From Phoma sp. XZ068 (lineage: Eukaryota; Ascomycota; Dothideomycetes; Pleosporales; Didymellaceae), in assembly GCA_004835665.1 (NCBI GenBank), contig RBKR01000020.1:62001-126000 (forward strand): 64,000 nt of DNA. The letters are read 5' to 3'. How positions within the stretch are numbered: the first letter of the stretch is position 1; each line of letters begins with the position of its first letter. This document shows, one piece after another, positions 31,151-49,281 of the stretch. Under the pieces are notes generated by a model. The model did no database searches and was not told the DNA's origin. It worked only from the letters and a program-made list of their open reading frames with translations. The position numbers and the translations under genes are program-made.

Positions 31151-32104
31151 TCACGCCTCCCCCTGCGGAATCCCCATCCCATGACACCCCTTATACGCAC
31201 TCCTCTCAACCCTCTTCCACCCCTCCAATACCGTCTTCTTCTCGTCCCTCACCTCCAGCACCTCCACCCGAATCGGCCGACACGTGCTCTTCATATCCGC
31301 CCCCTCCTCCGCACTACTCTCATCCGCCTGACTCCACCCCCACGCACTCAAATCCCCACCGGGACACGTACTAAGCGCACACAGCAAGTCTTGCTCCGCG
31401 AAAAACGTCAGCGTGCTGTTCTTCGTCGCGGGACTGGCTTCCATGAAGTAGCGCCCCTGGGAGTCGAGGCCAGTGACTTGGAATACATTCAGGACATCGT
31501 GGACGTCGAATTCCGTCAGGCCGTGGGGGAGGATGGCCCGGACCAGGTTCGAGTGGCAGTGGTAGTCGTAGTCTGCGCCTGTCAGGACGTGCGAGATATA
31601 CGGATCGCATCGAGTGCCGAGGAGGTCGTGGCATCGTCCGCCCCATTTTGTGAGGGCGCCGCGCTCGTCGCGGGAGGCTTCGCGGCTGGAGTTTTGGGCG
31701 AAGCCGGGGCCGTCTTGTAAGAGGCATTTGTCGTGGATTATTCCGGCGAGGGGACGCATGAAGGGGAGGTTGGACCAGAGTCTGTCGCCTTGGATCATGT
31801 GGCTTCCTTGGAGCTGCCGGGTTCGCGCTGCCCAGAAGCGTTCGCGGGGGTCAGAGGCGTTCCAGATGTTGAGGTCGCCTACTTGGGGACCTTCTGGGGT
31901 GGAGAGACGGAAGAGGGAACCTGCTGGGACACGCCAGGCGCGGCCTGAGCGCGGGGGAATGACGAAGTCCTGGGTTTTGGAGAGGTCTGCGTCGGTGAGG
32001 TTGCGCAGGGCTGCGTAGAGGGCGGTGGGAGGGTGCAGGGGGGAGTCTTTGGAGGTGGGGAAGTAGGCGGGTGAGGGGGGGATGGTGTCGGGGTTGGAAG
32101 CCAT
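31151..32104 (-). CDS. DUF1989 / urea carboxylase-associated family protein
   Basis: Single-exon 317-aa protein of the DUF1989 family, found in bacteria next to urea-amidolyase genes and common as single genes in fungi; its enzymatic role is not established. Recognisable parts are the cupin-like core VIPPRSGRAWRVPAGSLFRL with QVGDLNIWN (about residues 49-82), the His-rich YDYHCHSNLVRAILPHGL segment near residue 180, FDVHDVLNVFQVTG near 200 and SPATKNSTLTFFAEQDLLCA near 225. The His and Cys residues could bind metal. It is divergent from a short-chain dehydrogenase across 553 bp, which may hint at shared regulation. Confidence 0.85.
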   Translation of the reverse strand: MASNPDTIPPSPAYFPTSKDSPLHPPTALYAALRNLTDADLSKTQDFVIPPRSGRAWRVPAGSLFRLSTPEGPQVGDLNIWNASDPRERFWAARTRQLQGSHMIQGDRLWSNLPFMRPLAGIIHDKCLLQDGPGFAQNSSREASRDERGALTKWGGRCHDLLGTRCDPYISHVLTGADYDYHCHSNLVRAILPHGLTEFDVHDVLNVFQVTGLDSQGRYFMEASPATKNSTLTFFAEQDLLCALSTCPGGDLSAWGWSQADESSAEEGADMKSTCRPIRVEVLEVRDEKKTVLEGWKRVERSAYKGCHGMGIPQGEA

Positions 32105-32657
32105 GTTGAAGGTGGTGGGTTTCCTGTGCGGTCCCGGGGGTTTAGATGTCGATCAACCAGGTGTGTATGATTCAGCTTGTCGTTGTGTAGGCGTCACTCA
32201 CGGCATGGACATGTGGTAGTATCGAGCATTTAAGACACGAACCATTCACCTTGTCGTTATTAGGCGCATGCCATGGCCGGTGATAACCGCCAGTGTGGGG
32301 TGCCGGTATCGGCCCATGGGGTGAGTGAAGCCGTCGACCATAGTCTCTTGAACACATCAGTCAACATGTCAACCTCGAGATACTTCACAATGACGAAAGT
32401 CGGAGTTGTTTCATGTCGTCTACTCTACATCAAGCAGCCGTGTCAGCTCGTTACCCCTCTGAGCTAGTGCGAATCGTACCTCGGTACAATGATAGCAACA
32501 ACCAGACGTCAAGCACCGAGGCAGCTAACAACAACAAAAGTACAGTACTCCTCTAGACAGACCGTGTAGATCCAATACCACGCCTTCTCCACTTTCCTCA
32601 CCGTCAATTCCTGAACCTACTCATCCTCAATTTCCCCAGCACACGTAACCCATCAAC
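32105..32657. other. Divergent promoter region, DUF1989 gene / SDR gene
   Basis: This 553 bp interval has no supported gene and should hold promoters for both flanking genes. No convincing consensus site was identified. Confidence 0.45.
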
Positions 32658-33579
32658 ATGTCAGCAAAAGCAGACGTCCAGCTCACAGACTTCTCGTCCA
32701 TCTTCCGCCTCGACGGCAAAGTCGCCGTCGTCTCCGGCGGCTCGCGCGGCCTAGGACTGCACGCTGCCTCCGGCCTCCTGCAAGCCGGGTGCTCCAAAGT
32801 CTTTATCACGAGCCGCAAGGCAAGCGCCTGCGACGAAGCCGTTGCCGCACTCAACGCGCTGCCCAACCTCGCCCCGGGCGCAAAGGCAATCGCCATCGCA
32901 GCAGACAGCTCGAAGATATCTGAGATCGAGCGCCTGGTGAAGGAGGTGGAGAAACACACCGACCACGTGGACATCCTATTCGCCAACGCCGGCGCATCAT
33001 GGGGTAGTGAGTTCGAGAAGGTAGACGAGAAGAACGGATGGGATAAAGTCATGGATCTGAATGTAAAAGGCGTGTTCTTTACGATCCAGAAGTGCGTCCC
33101 CCCACACCTCACGTTCTCCACGTCATGTACAGTACTGATGTAATGGTTGTAGGTTCACACCCCTCCTTACAGCCCGGTCCTCTCTCTCCTCCCCCTCCCG
33201 CGTCATCGTCACCGGCTCCGTCGCAGGCATCGGCGTTGGCTCCATCGGCCGCGTAGGCGCCTACTCGTACGCCACCTCCAAAGCAGCAGTGCTGCATCTC
33301 GCGCGCAACCTCGCCGTCGAGCTGGGTCCGCGACACGTGCTGGTCAATGGGATCGCGCCGGGCTTCTTCATGAGCAAGATGGCGGCGGAGCTGATTAATG
33401 CGCAGGGCGGGGAGGAGGAGCTGGGCAAGCAGAGTCCGAATGGAAGGGTGGGACGGCCCGAAGATGTGGCTGCTGCGGTGGTGTATTTGAGTTCGCGGGC
33501 GGGCGGGCATGTTAATGGGAATACGGTTGTGTTGGACGGGGGGAAGATTTTGGGGAGTAGTCGGTTGGAGAAGTTGTAG
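32658..33579 (+). CDS. Short-chain dehydrogenase/reductase (SDR, classical)
   Basis: NAD(P)-dependent oxidoreductase with a Rossmann fold; substrate unknown. Exons 32658-33091 and 33153-33579 with a 61 bp intron give 286 aa. Motifs: cofactor loop VVSGGSRGLGLHAASG (Gly motif, residues about 24-40), NAG of LFANAGASWG near residue 112, catalytic Ser in VTGSVAGIGVGS, YxxxK in AYSYATSKAAVLHL, and the PG turn in GIAPGFFMSKM. All catalytic residues are present. The ITSRK segment after strand 2 favours NADPH. The C-terminus VNGNTVVLDGG is typical of the family. Confidence 0.92.
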
Positions 33580-40934
<7,355 letters not shown>

Positions 40935-42669
40935 CGCCCAGTGAGGATAAATACACGGAAGAAAGAAAGAAAAAGTTCTAGTGCGTGCCCCACGCACGAG
41001 TTTGAGGAGAGTGAGTAGTATGGTGTATACACAAGCTCAAGCTCAAGCTATGCTACGGGTTTTTTGTCAGTTGCGCCGCATCATTTTCATTATCATTATC
41101 ATTGTCAGCTTCATCGTCATTATCATGTTTCGACTTAGCGTTTTTCACATAGTCTACGATCATGTCTCTCCTATGTTACTGTTACTGTTACCGTTACCGT
41201 TATATGATTGTTCGCGTTGGATATGCATTTGCACGGACCGGCACGGTAGGGCTGGGATGGAATGGGAGTAATAGGGCATATATACATAAGCGGGAGGGTT
41301 CTGCGTTTGCGTTTTGCATATGGTTAGTCGGCGTCGACTGATGGTGGTATGTGGCGTTGCGTGGTGTGGTGTGGTGTGGTTATGGGTAATGTGGTGTGTG
41401 GAGGGATAAATATTTGCAGTAATACATGCAGTAATACAACATACGCAGTTGTTAGCCTTGGGAGTAGGTTGGTTTTGAGGTATTTGTTGTATAGCGATAA
41501 GCTGCGACTTTCAGTTCACTGGGTAGGCTTGGTAACTGCAACAGCCATGACGTGTAGCTTCTTTTTAAGCTGAGCAGCTAGATGCTGGGTGGGTTGTTAG
41601 CTATAGCTTGCTTGCATCCCTACAGCTCTGCAGTTAATTTTTTTTTTGTTTTTTGATTCGGTAGAAGCAAGGATTCGTTGAGTCCGCTTTGATGCTCCAG
41701 TTCATTTCTCTACAGAAATATCAGCTTCATCCACGTATTTCCTCGACGCCGTAACGTCCACGCCGTTCTTGGGGGGCTGATGCGTATGCATGAGGCTACG
41801 TCCCCGGATCTAGGCTCGCGCCGCGATCTCACTGCAGATGTGCGGTCAGCTCTGGGATGGGAGGTATCTAATTGCGATGGCGGTCCAAGTCCGATGGTGC
41901 TTGGCGGCGATGTCAAGGCTGCAAGGCAATGCACACACAACTTGTAGATAGTTGTACCAGTTGTGTCGACTCTGGAGCTGAAACTATCCATCGTTCACGA
42001 ATGCATGTCCCAACATTGACTATACTTGGCGGCGACGGCGGCGTGATGGACGTGCTGTGGTTGCATACAGGTTGTAGCTACGTACGCCAGCTGTGTCGAT
42101 TCTAGAGTTGAACTCGCTCATCGCCAGCGTTTACAAATGCGGGTACCAATATCGTTGACATCACGTCTACAGTACGTACTCTACGTTCCTGGCTGCCAGC
42201 GCCCCACAGCGACACGCTTAGCGCCTGTTCTCCCTGCCGCATCGCGGGCGGTGTGAACGTAAACAAAAACAAGCTTCTGGGCGAAGCTTAGCGAACCCCG
42301 CTATGACGATCGTCGAATGAGCGGCGGACACCAACCTTGCTGGCATGCATGTCTCAGGCGGCTGTATGCGCGGATGTGAATCAATGCAGCTGCGGAATGG
42401 AATCAGAATTGATTGATTGATATGGTGACACGTAGCAATGGGGCTCTCTTGCGGCTGCGGCCTCGCGGCTGGGGAGCTGCGGGGTGGTGTGGTTGTGGCA
42501 TGGCATGGTGGGGTAGCTGAGGGACGTAATCCGTCTGCATAGCATGATAAAGCAAGCGACGGACGCTGCGGATACATAAATACCTCACCGATCCTGCCTT
42601 TGTCTGCTACGGTAGTTTCCCTCGTTCAATCCTTCACACAGTACACACGCCAATTGCAACTCTCCGACC
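40935..42669. other. Intergenic region between the Zn2Cys6 gene and glutamate decarboxylase
   Basis: About 1.7 kb, no supported gene. It contains CATTAT- and GTTACC-type short repeats at about 41080-41210, a T run near 41640, and a diverged tandem duplication at 41899-42158 (listed separately). The last few hundred bases are the GAD promoter. Confidence 0.5.
41899..42158. repeat. Diverged tandem duplication, about 125 bp period
   Basis: Copy 1 (41899-42020) and copy 2 (42024-42158) share CTTGGCGGCGA at their start, TTGTAG, CAG(T/C)TGTGTCGA and GAG(C/T)TGAA in the middle and a GTTGAC/ATTGAC element at the end, in the same order and with similar spacing. Divergence is high, so the duplication is old. 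Confidence 0.55.
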
Positions 42670-44580
42670 ATGGTGCACATCAATCGCGTTTCCACAGACA
42701 GGGAGATCGAGTCCATCAAAGCGCAGTACGAGAAAATCGATACTATCCCGCTGACTGAGGAAGAGGAGCAGGATGACTTCACGGCGACCGTGTACGGCAG
42801 CAAGTACGCGGGCGAGGACCTGCCGCGCCATGAGATGCCCGAGCGCGAGATGCCGCCCCAAGTCGCGTATCGTATGATCAAAGACGACCTGACGCTTGAT
42901 GGGACGCCGACGCTGAATTTGGCCTCGTTTGTGACGACGTATATGGAGAAGGAGGTCGAGAATCTTATGGTGTATGAAGATGCCTAATGACTTGTGGGGA
43001 TGCTGGCTGATTCGTTGTAGTGATGCGTTTTCGAAGAACTTCATCGATTATGAAGAGTACCCTGTCAGCGCGGATATTCAGAATCGTATGTATCCGATTC
43101 CAGATGGTGAGGAGTGTGCTAAGAGATAGGCTGCGTTTCGATGATCGCTAGGTTGTTCAATGCGCCGTCCCACGACGAGGCGAATACGATTGGTACCTCG
43201 ACGATTGGCTCTTCCGAGGCTATTATGGTGGGTTGACACAATAAAGAAATGGGTTCTGCTGACTTTTTAGCTCGCTGTGCTTGCGATGAAGAAGCTCTGG
43301 CAGAAGAAGCGCAAGGCCGAGGGCAAATCGACCGAGAACCCCAATCTTATCATGAACTCGGCAGTGCAGGTCTGCTGGGAGGTGAGTGCTTTATCTAAAA
43401 TACGTGAAATGTGCTGATCCCCGCAGAAAGCCTGCAGGTACTTTGACGTTGAGGAAAAATACGTCTTCTGCACAAAGGACCGCTTCGTAATCGACCCCGA
43501 GGAGGCAGTCAACCTCGTCGACGAAAACACAATCGGCATCTGCACTATCCTCGGCACCACCTACACAGGCGAATACGAAGATACAAAGACAATCAACGAC
43601 CTCCTCATCGAGCGCAACATCGACTGCAACATCCACGTCGACGCCGCATCCGGCGGCTTCGTCGCCCCCTTCGTCAACCCCGGTCTACTGTGGGACTTCC
43701 GCCTCGAGAAGGTAACATCCATCAACGTCTCCGGCCACAAGTACGGCCTCGTGTACCCCGGCGTCGGCTGGGTCGTGTGGCGCGACCCCAAGTATCTCCC
43801 CAAGGAGCTGATTTTCAACATCAACTACCTCGGTGCCGACCAGGCGTCCTTCACGCTCAATTTCTCGCGCGGCGCCTCGCAGATCATCGGACAGTACTAC
43901 CAGCTCATCCGCCTGGGCAAGCGCGGATACAGACGCATTATGCTGAATCTGACGCGGATTGCGGATTACCTCGCTGCTAACCTGGAAGGGCTGGGCTTTA
44001 TTATTCTCAGCCAGAAGAAGGGCGATGGACTTCCGCTTGTGGCGTGCAGGATCGATGAGGATTTGGGCAAGTTGTATGATGAGTTTGCTGTGTATGTTGA
44101 ACATCCCCGATCGTCCCCGAAACCCCTTTGAATAAGACTTACCTTGCTAACGCACCCAGCGCCCACCAACTCCGCGAGCGCGGCTGGGTTGTCCCCGCCT
44201 ACACTATGGCCCCGCACTCGGAGAAGATGAAGCTAATGCGCATTGTCGTGCGCGAAGACTTCACGAAGTCACGGTGCGACGCACTGATTGCGGATTTCAA
44301 GCTCGCGCTGCAGACGCTGGATTCGCTGGATGCGAAGAAGATTGAGGAGAGGAAGGAGTACGTTTACCTATTTTCCATTTCGTTGATATGTGCTTTTGTG
44401 CGGAGTGGATGACTGTTATGTGAGGATGACTACTAATGTGTACTTTGTAGACACGCATTCGTTATGCGCCGCCGCACGACGCTGCACCAGCCCGTGGTGA
44501 AGCGCAGTACGCATGATATCTACGGTGACGAGGATCATAGCCTGCAGGGGAAGCATGAGAAGACGCATGCTGTGTGCTAA
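42670..44580 (+). CDS. GAD1: Glutamate decarboxylase (PLP-dependent)
   Basis: Converts L-glutamate to GABA and CO2, feeding the GABA shunt and acid or oxidative-stress tolerance; cytosolic. Seven exons: 42670-42971, 43021-43085, 43130-43227, 43271-43381, 43427-44091, 44160-44357 and 44451-44580 (introns 43-93 bp) give 522 aa. Motifs: NLMVDAFSKNFIDYEEYP across intron 1, the TIGSSEA phosphate-binding segment, HVDAASGGFVAPF with the PLP-binding Asp, and SINVSGHKYGLVYPG with the PLP Lys. ERGWVVPAYTMAP opens the C-terminal domain, and the charged tail ends in HAVC. Length fits the family. The start ATG sits in CCATGG. Orphan gene: no GABA transaminase nearby. Confidence 0.95.
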
Positions 44581-44897
44581 ATCTTTGGTTCTGCGATCTT
44601 GCTGGATGGGCAGTGATGTGGAAAAAATGGATGAATGAATAGTTTGACTCGGCAAAGTACACTACTTTCCTAGCTAGTCTCTGTTATGAAGAGTGTTGAT
44701 TATATGCTGAAGTGATGCGTCGTTTTGCTGATTTAGTTAGACGGAATGTTTTTGACCGTCTCCCCGTTTTTAATCACCCTTCTCTTTCCTTCCTCTTCCT
44801 TTCTAGTTGGATAACAAAGGGTACGCAAACATCTAGAGTAGTTTCTGCAGTATATCTACAAGGTATTCGGAGACTCGATCTGCGCGCCATGTCGGGT
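44581..44897. other. GAD 3' flank up to the transposon
   Basis: About 320 bp between the GAD stop codon and the left terminal inverted repeat of the Tc1-like element. No feature seen. Confidence 0.5.
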
Positions 44898-46235
44898 GCC
44901 AAAAGTCTGTTCGCGCGGGCGCACGAGCCACCACACCAACATTGTGATCTCAACTTTGAAGTAGTATTACTCCACACAACGTGGACCAATTTAGACAATT
45001 TAAGTATCAAATTAATCGCAATACACTTAATATTTAGTCTGATAACCTCTTGCCTGTCTCACGGCGTCTAGGCGTTGTAGCATTGACCTGATAAGCTGGC
45101 GAATAAGTGAGTCAGGTATGGCAGCCCATGCCTCGTGCAACCCCAATTCAAATGCCTCCCACTCCTCTTGAGAGTCTCCCATATAGTCAAACTTAGGATG
45201 GAGCTCATGGAGCTTCTTTTTAAGTGCCCACTAGAGGTGCTTGATAGGGTTAAGGTCTGGAGAATATGGAGGCCAGTCAACAGTGGCTACGCTGTGAACC
45301 TCTAACCACTCCCTGCAGGCATACGCAGTGTGGATACGTGCGTTATCCTGCATAAACCACTCGCCTGGCCTGTAGTAGGGCATGAGCCCTTCTTCCAATG
45401 CCCATATATAGCTTTGAGCAGTATACCCACGACGTGGAGCTGCCTCGTCCCTGGTCATCACCACGAGTGGACTACGCCAAACTCGGCCTCCCAGCGTCAT
45501 TGATATCGACGCCCACACCATACGAGCAGGTTGGTGAGCAGTGGTAACCTCCTCTACCATCTCGTGAGACCATTTCTCATCAGGTAATCGCCATACCCAG
45601 GTGGTGTCGTGGCCAGATCCACGGGCAACGCTACACTTGTCGCTAAACCTGAAGACTTGGCGATTCCAGTTAAAGCCCTGCCACGCGTAAGCAACAGCTA
45701 GACGGAGTTCAGCTGTCTGCCTACTAATTTTTGGTCTGCGCTTTGCTCTAAACTTGTGGAGACCCTTATTAGCTATTGCTCGTTAAACAGTCTGCCGTAA
45801 TACCTGGGGGTGGGTAACTCCAACGTCCTATAGGCCCGCCTCCTCTATAAGCTTGTGGTACTCTATTTGTGGGTTTTTTTAAGCAATCCGCTGCAGTTAA
45901 CAATGGTCCCTACTAGTTAAAATAGCAGGCTGGCCTATCCTAGCTTGCGACGTGATGCTAGAGGTAGCTTTCTATTAAGAGACTGTTTTCTGCACGCAGC
46001 GTTGGGTGCAAGAAAGCGCGATAGCAACTTTACGCAATAACACACTAGCGTTAACCTGGGCTAAGCAATATATACGCTAGGCTTCTAATAGCTTACCCCT
46101 GCGCATCTAATTGCCTAAAATTTTAGTGCTAAAAGACCTCATTTTAATAGAGTAGTATGGTGTTGAAGAAGGTGCTGTTCTTGAGAATTGTGGGGTAGTT
46201 ATGGCCCGTGCGTTTCAGGCGAACAGACTTTTGGC
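44898..46235 (-). mobile_element. Tc1/mariner-type DNA transposon, complete length, mutated
   Basis: A 1338 bp element bounded by a perfect 17 bp inverted repeat: GCCAAAAGTCTGTTCGC at 44898-44914 and its reverse complement at 46219-46235. Similarity of the two ends continues inward, imperfectly, for about 25-30 bp (CGCACGAGCCA against CGCACGGGCCA). The right end is followed by TA, the Tc1/mariner target, but no TA precedes the left end (GT instead). The element contains one transposase frame on the minus strand with many stops. Confidence 0.85.
45027..46142 (-). pseudogene. Tc1/mariner (DDE) transposase, RIP-like inactivated
   Basis: From ATG at 46142 to TAA at 45027 a single frame of 371 sense positions runs without any frameshift, the normal length for a Tc1-type transposase, but it carries nine premature stops (codons 12, 22, 56, 57, 82, 88, 105, 120 and 304). 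All nine are TAA or TAG, none TGA, as expected if CAA and CAG codons were hit by CpA to TpA change. The catalytic core is clear: MQDNARIHTA (second Asp) and WPPYSPDLNPIKHL. In the last motif the third catalytic acidic residue, usually Glu, reads Lys (AAG), a G to A change. Some smaller open pieces survive, such as 45231-45560. It cannot make an active enzyme. Confidence 0.9.
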
Positions 46236-47007
46236 TAAGTACTGTACCAACAGTGTCTTTAGATTTAACCCAACGCTAATTTTGTGCCGCAACTTCATAT
46301 GTAGACATTTAAACCATTATGCCTGGTTCAGCGTTCATCTAAACTGGCTTTTGCCTTTGGCTGGCGCTGGCTTACCCTTGTGTGAGGGAGGCGGTGAGAC
46401 AGGTAAACTTGGCCTTGATTTGGAGATGAATAAATCGTTCAAGCCCTTGTTCAAGTCTTCCATGTTATTAATTAAGCCATCGAGTTTGAGACCCTCCCTG
46501 TACGTCTGCATTGTGTTCGGCATAGGTTTCATGATCCTGTCTACTGTAGTGATTCAATACCTTTGAAGCGGAGTCCGAAGCAACGATGGCTACTGACATC
46601 CGAATAAGAGTTCATCGTACAGTCATTAAGCATCTTAGGGACCAAATGGATTCATAAACTCTAGTGAGACGAAAATCTGGTAGTATATCACTAATGCGAT
46701 GTGCACGTAATCGGACATTGGCAATGGCCGGATGACAAGATACCATTTACTGAACAAAGACTCGCGATGGAAGGGAGAAAGTGTGGTGCTGATTTATGGG
46801 GGTCAGAACATGATTTCGGGATCGGTCCGACTGGTCGGACCGCGCCGCTCGGTGGGTCGAGGTGACACTGAGGAGGGCCAATGCAACACCAAACCTGTAG
46901 CCTAATCTCAGTGACCTAGACGGTTCATCCGACCATGAACACAAGCGCATGGCACCTGTGTAGTGCGACAAACTTTCTGAGCAATTATCGCGGATCTCCT
47001 TTTGACC
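46236..47007. other. Intergenic region between the transposon and the 2EXR gene
   Basis: Contains overlapping open frames on both strands at about 46201-46566. The minus frame 46335-46532 would encode a 65-residue Lys/Pro-rich peptide (tail PAPAKGKSQFR) of no known family. The plus frame starts inside the transposon end and is probably chance. Not called as genes. Confidence 0.4.
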
Positions 47008-48303
47008 ATGGCGATCTTCAACGACCTTTCAATCGAGTTACAAAAGACTATCTGGGAAATGGTACTCCCAGCCTATCGTGGGGTGCACTGGATCGAAGTT
47101 GAGGGCATTCCACAAGAGGCAGGATTCGTACGCGACAGCATCCGTATAACCCAATGGTATAGGTTCGATCGCATGCCTGAGACGTACTTAGATGTCTACG
47201 ATAATCGGCACCTGAATGTCGACTTTTCAAGTCGCTCCTGTAAAACCAAGCACGAATCGAGCTCCTTTTTCCGCTACCTCCTTACTACCGTGCCGGCCGT
47301 TATGGGACGATCGAACTCGGCTGGCAACCTGAATGAACAGTTAGAAAGTGACCTGGCCGATGAGATGGCTTATACGAACCGCTGCCGGCGATTATCAACC
47401 TATTACCAGATCGCAACGCTTCTCTTCCTCTGTCGGCTATCTCGCATAATAGCGCTACGATACCTCAAAACCAATCATAATTGCACTTGGCCTATTCGCC
47501 GCAGTATGGGTCCGCTATATCGCCCGCGTCAGATGAAAGTGTGGGAGACGCAGTACAGTAGTGGTAGCCCGCCGGTGTCGTTGCTTCACACTAGTTGGCA
47601 GCTGCTTCGCCCTCGTATCCATACGCTCGACCTTGTCGTCCTCCGACTACATAATCGTCAAGGTCAAGCAACGCCGCTGCTCAGGCATGCACCGTGGCAA
47701 TACGCGATTGAGCAGCCTTACCATACACCTACTTTTGCATGCTTTGACCGTGTAGGCTTGGAGTGGCATCCTTCCTGGGGTACTGTGGGCGGGCAAGGTG
47801 AGCTGCGGATGGGCAATATCCGCGCATTTATCAACACAATAAAGGGTAGACACTCCCCTACGGCATTGTACTGGCTGGTTGATGGTGTGCCGCGCCCAAA
47901 CTGGAAGCAGAACTATCCAGCCGTTGTGCAAAAGGTCTTCGCAGATCGCCTTGCTGATGAGAAAAGCAAACTTGCAGAGCATCTCAGCTTGCATTGGAAA
48001 CTAGGCCAGAGTGAACGTGAAGCGTTGCTAGCAGATCATCATGTGGACCTTGAGTTTGAGGCTAATGGGCGCCGATACTACCTTGTCTTCATTGCATTTG
48101 ACAATTTCCGTCAGCATGAAAAGGATCAGTTAAATCACGCCGGGCTAGGTTGTAGTGGACCATTCCCAGGCACGGCGGCCATGTGGCCTCAGGCACTGCG
48201 AGAACCGGTGCGGCTTGCTCATGACATCTGTAGAGCTCATCGTGAGAATATGAGCATCCTTGCATCTTTTTCATATATCCTGAGCTGGGAGCCGGTTACC
48301 TGA
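47008..48303 (+). CDS. 2EXR-domain protein (unknown function)
   Basis: Single-exon 431-aa fungal protein. The N-terminus FNDLSIELQKTIWEMVLP with AYRGVHWIEVEGIP is the 2EXR-type motif (F-x-x-LP-ELR-x-x-IW) found at the start of many lineage-expanded, uncharacterised proteins in Pezizomycotina. The rest contains VSLLHTSWQLLRPRIHTLDLV, WYRFDRMPETYLDVYDNRHL and a C-terminal region with RRYYLVFIAFDNFRQHEKDQ. No signal peptide or membrane helix is seen. The ATG at 47008 lies in CCATGG. About 20 bp past the stop begins a repeat that also follows the zinc-finger gene at 52036. Role unknown. Confidence 0.8.
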   Translation: MAIFNDLSIELQKTIWEMVLPAYRGVHWIEVEGIPQEAGFVRDSIRITQWYRFDRMPETYLDVYDNRHLNVDFSSRSCKTKHESSSFFRYLLTTVPAVMGRSNSAGNLNEQLESDLADEMAYTNRCRRLSTYYQIATLLFLCRLSRIIALRYLKTNHNCTWPIRRSMGPLYRPRQMKVWETQYSSGSPPVSLLHTSWQLLRPRIHTLDLVVLRLHNRQGQATPLLRHAPWQYAIEQPYHTPTFACFDRVGLEWHPSWGTVGGQGELRMGNIRAFINTIKGRHSPTALYWLVDGVPRPNWKQNYPAVVQKVFADRLADEKSKLAEHLSLHWKLGQSEREALLADHHVDLEFEANGRRYYLVFIAFDNFRQHEKDQLNHAGLGCSGPFPGTAAMWPQALREPVRLAHDICRAHRENMSILASFSYILSWEPVT

Positions 48304-49281
48304 GATACTAGAACAAATAGTCCATTGCGACCCTCGCTTACAGGAAGTATCATTTTATTCAACATGGCCGTTTTTCCGTAAGCAATTATCGTGCATCGTT
48401 CTCATTGTGAGAAGGTCGTTTACAACAACACTGAAAATAGGTTTGACGTGCATGAAATAGGCATCCAAAAACCCTGCTTAGTTAGCTGTTCTGCCACCCT
48501 CAAGTACGGAGCCGGAAAAGCCACAGGAAAGGGGGTAGCTGAGACATGAACCTCTTATGGCTCGAAAGCCATCTTGATAAGTCTTGATCTAAGCCATCAA
48601 CATTCCCGTCTTGACGGTCAACATTATGCGGTAGTGGGTGTGGGGATGAGGAAGTATTCTCCTCGAGGTAAGCCCCATCCCTCCCTTGGCCCAGTGAAAA
48701 TACTTTTGCTTGTCAGACAAGCTTTTCTATGTCAGCTGTCCGCTCAGCTCGCAACACTGAAAAATAAGTTCGTATCTTCAGCTTATACACAGGTCCTGGC
48801 ATTCGTGCCCTCCAAATCATCCTTAGCTTTGGGCATCTCCATAAAATAGCTATCATCTTACTCCAATCCTAGGACATCTTGCGTGTCCATAGCATCCATA
48901 CGTATTAGACGAACGCCCCGCAGCGACAGAAGTACAGGGTCATGGCCTGAGAGCTTTCGCGATTTCGCTGATACTAGAGAGCTTTGCGTATGTGACTCAT
49001 CTCCCTAAAGTTGACGATACTCCATCAGGATGCAAAGGTAAAGCTGGCGATTTTTTTTCTGCCTTGACATGTATCCGAAAAGTATGCCGACGCGTATATC
49101 CAGTCATAGGAACAGATAGATAAACAACAGAAGCAGTCAGTATCAAAACACGGGAAAGAAACATTTTTTGCGTATATTTGCTATTTGCTTGAACCCTTGG
49201 CTGTAAACAACGTAGTTGGGCCCTCTTATGAAGGCTGACTATCTCTGGGAGCAGTATCTGGACCGCCGACGTATATACTGA
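48304..49281. other. Intergenic region after the 2EXR gene
   Basis: About 1 kb. The first 110 bp hold one copy of a dispersed repeat (listed separately). The remainder has stops in all frames and no recognisable RNA or gene. Confidence 0.5.
48322..48412 (+). repeat. Dispersed repeat, copy A
   Basis: About 90 bp just past the 2EXR stop codon align with 53261-53350, at about three quarters identity by eye. Shared blocks are GACCCTCGCTTACAG, CCGTTTTTCCGT and ATCGTGCATC in the same order and spacing. GCTTAC and GTAAGC within it can pair as a small hairpin. Confidence 0.75.

Noticed and set aside
46201..46566. 121-aa plus-strand frame
   Set aside because: It begins inside the right end of the Tc1 element and runs antisense to another frame; probably spurious.
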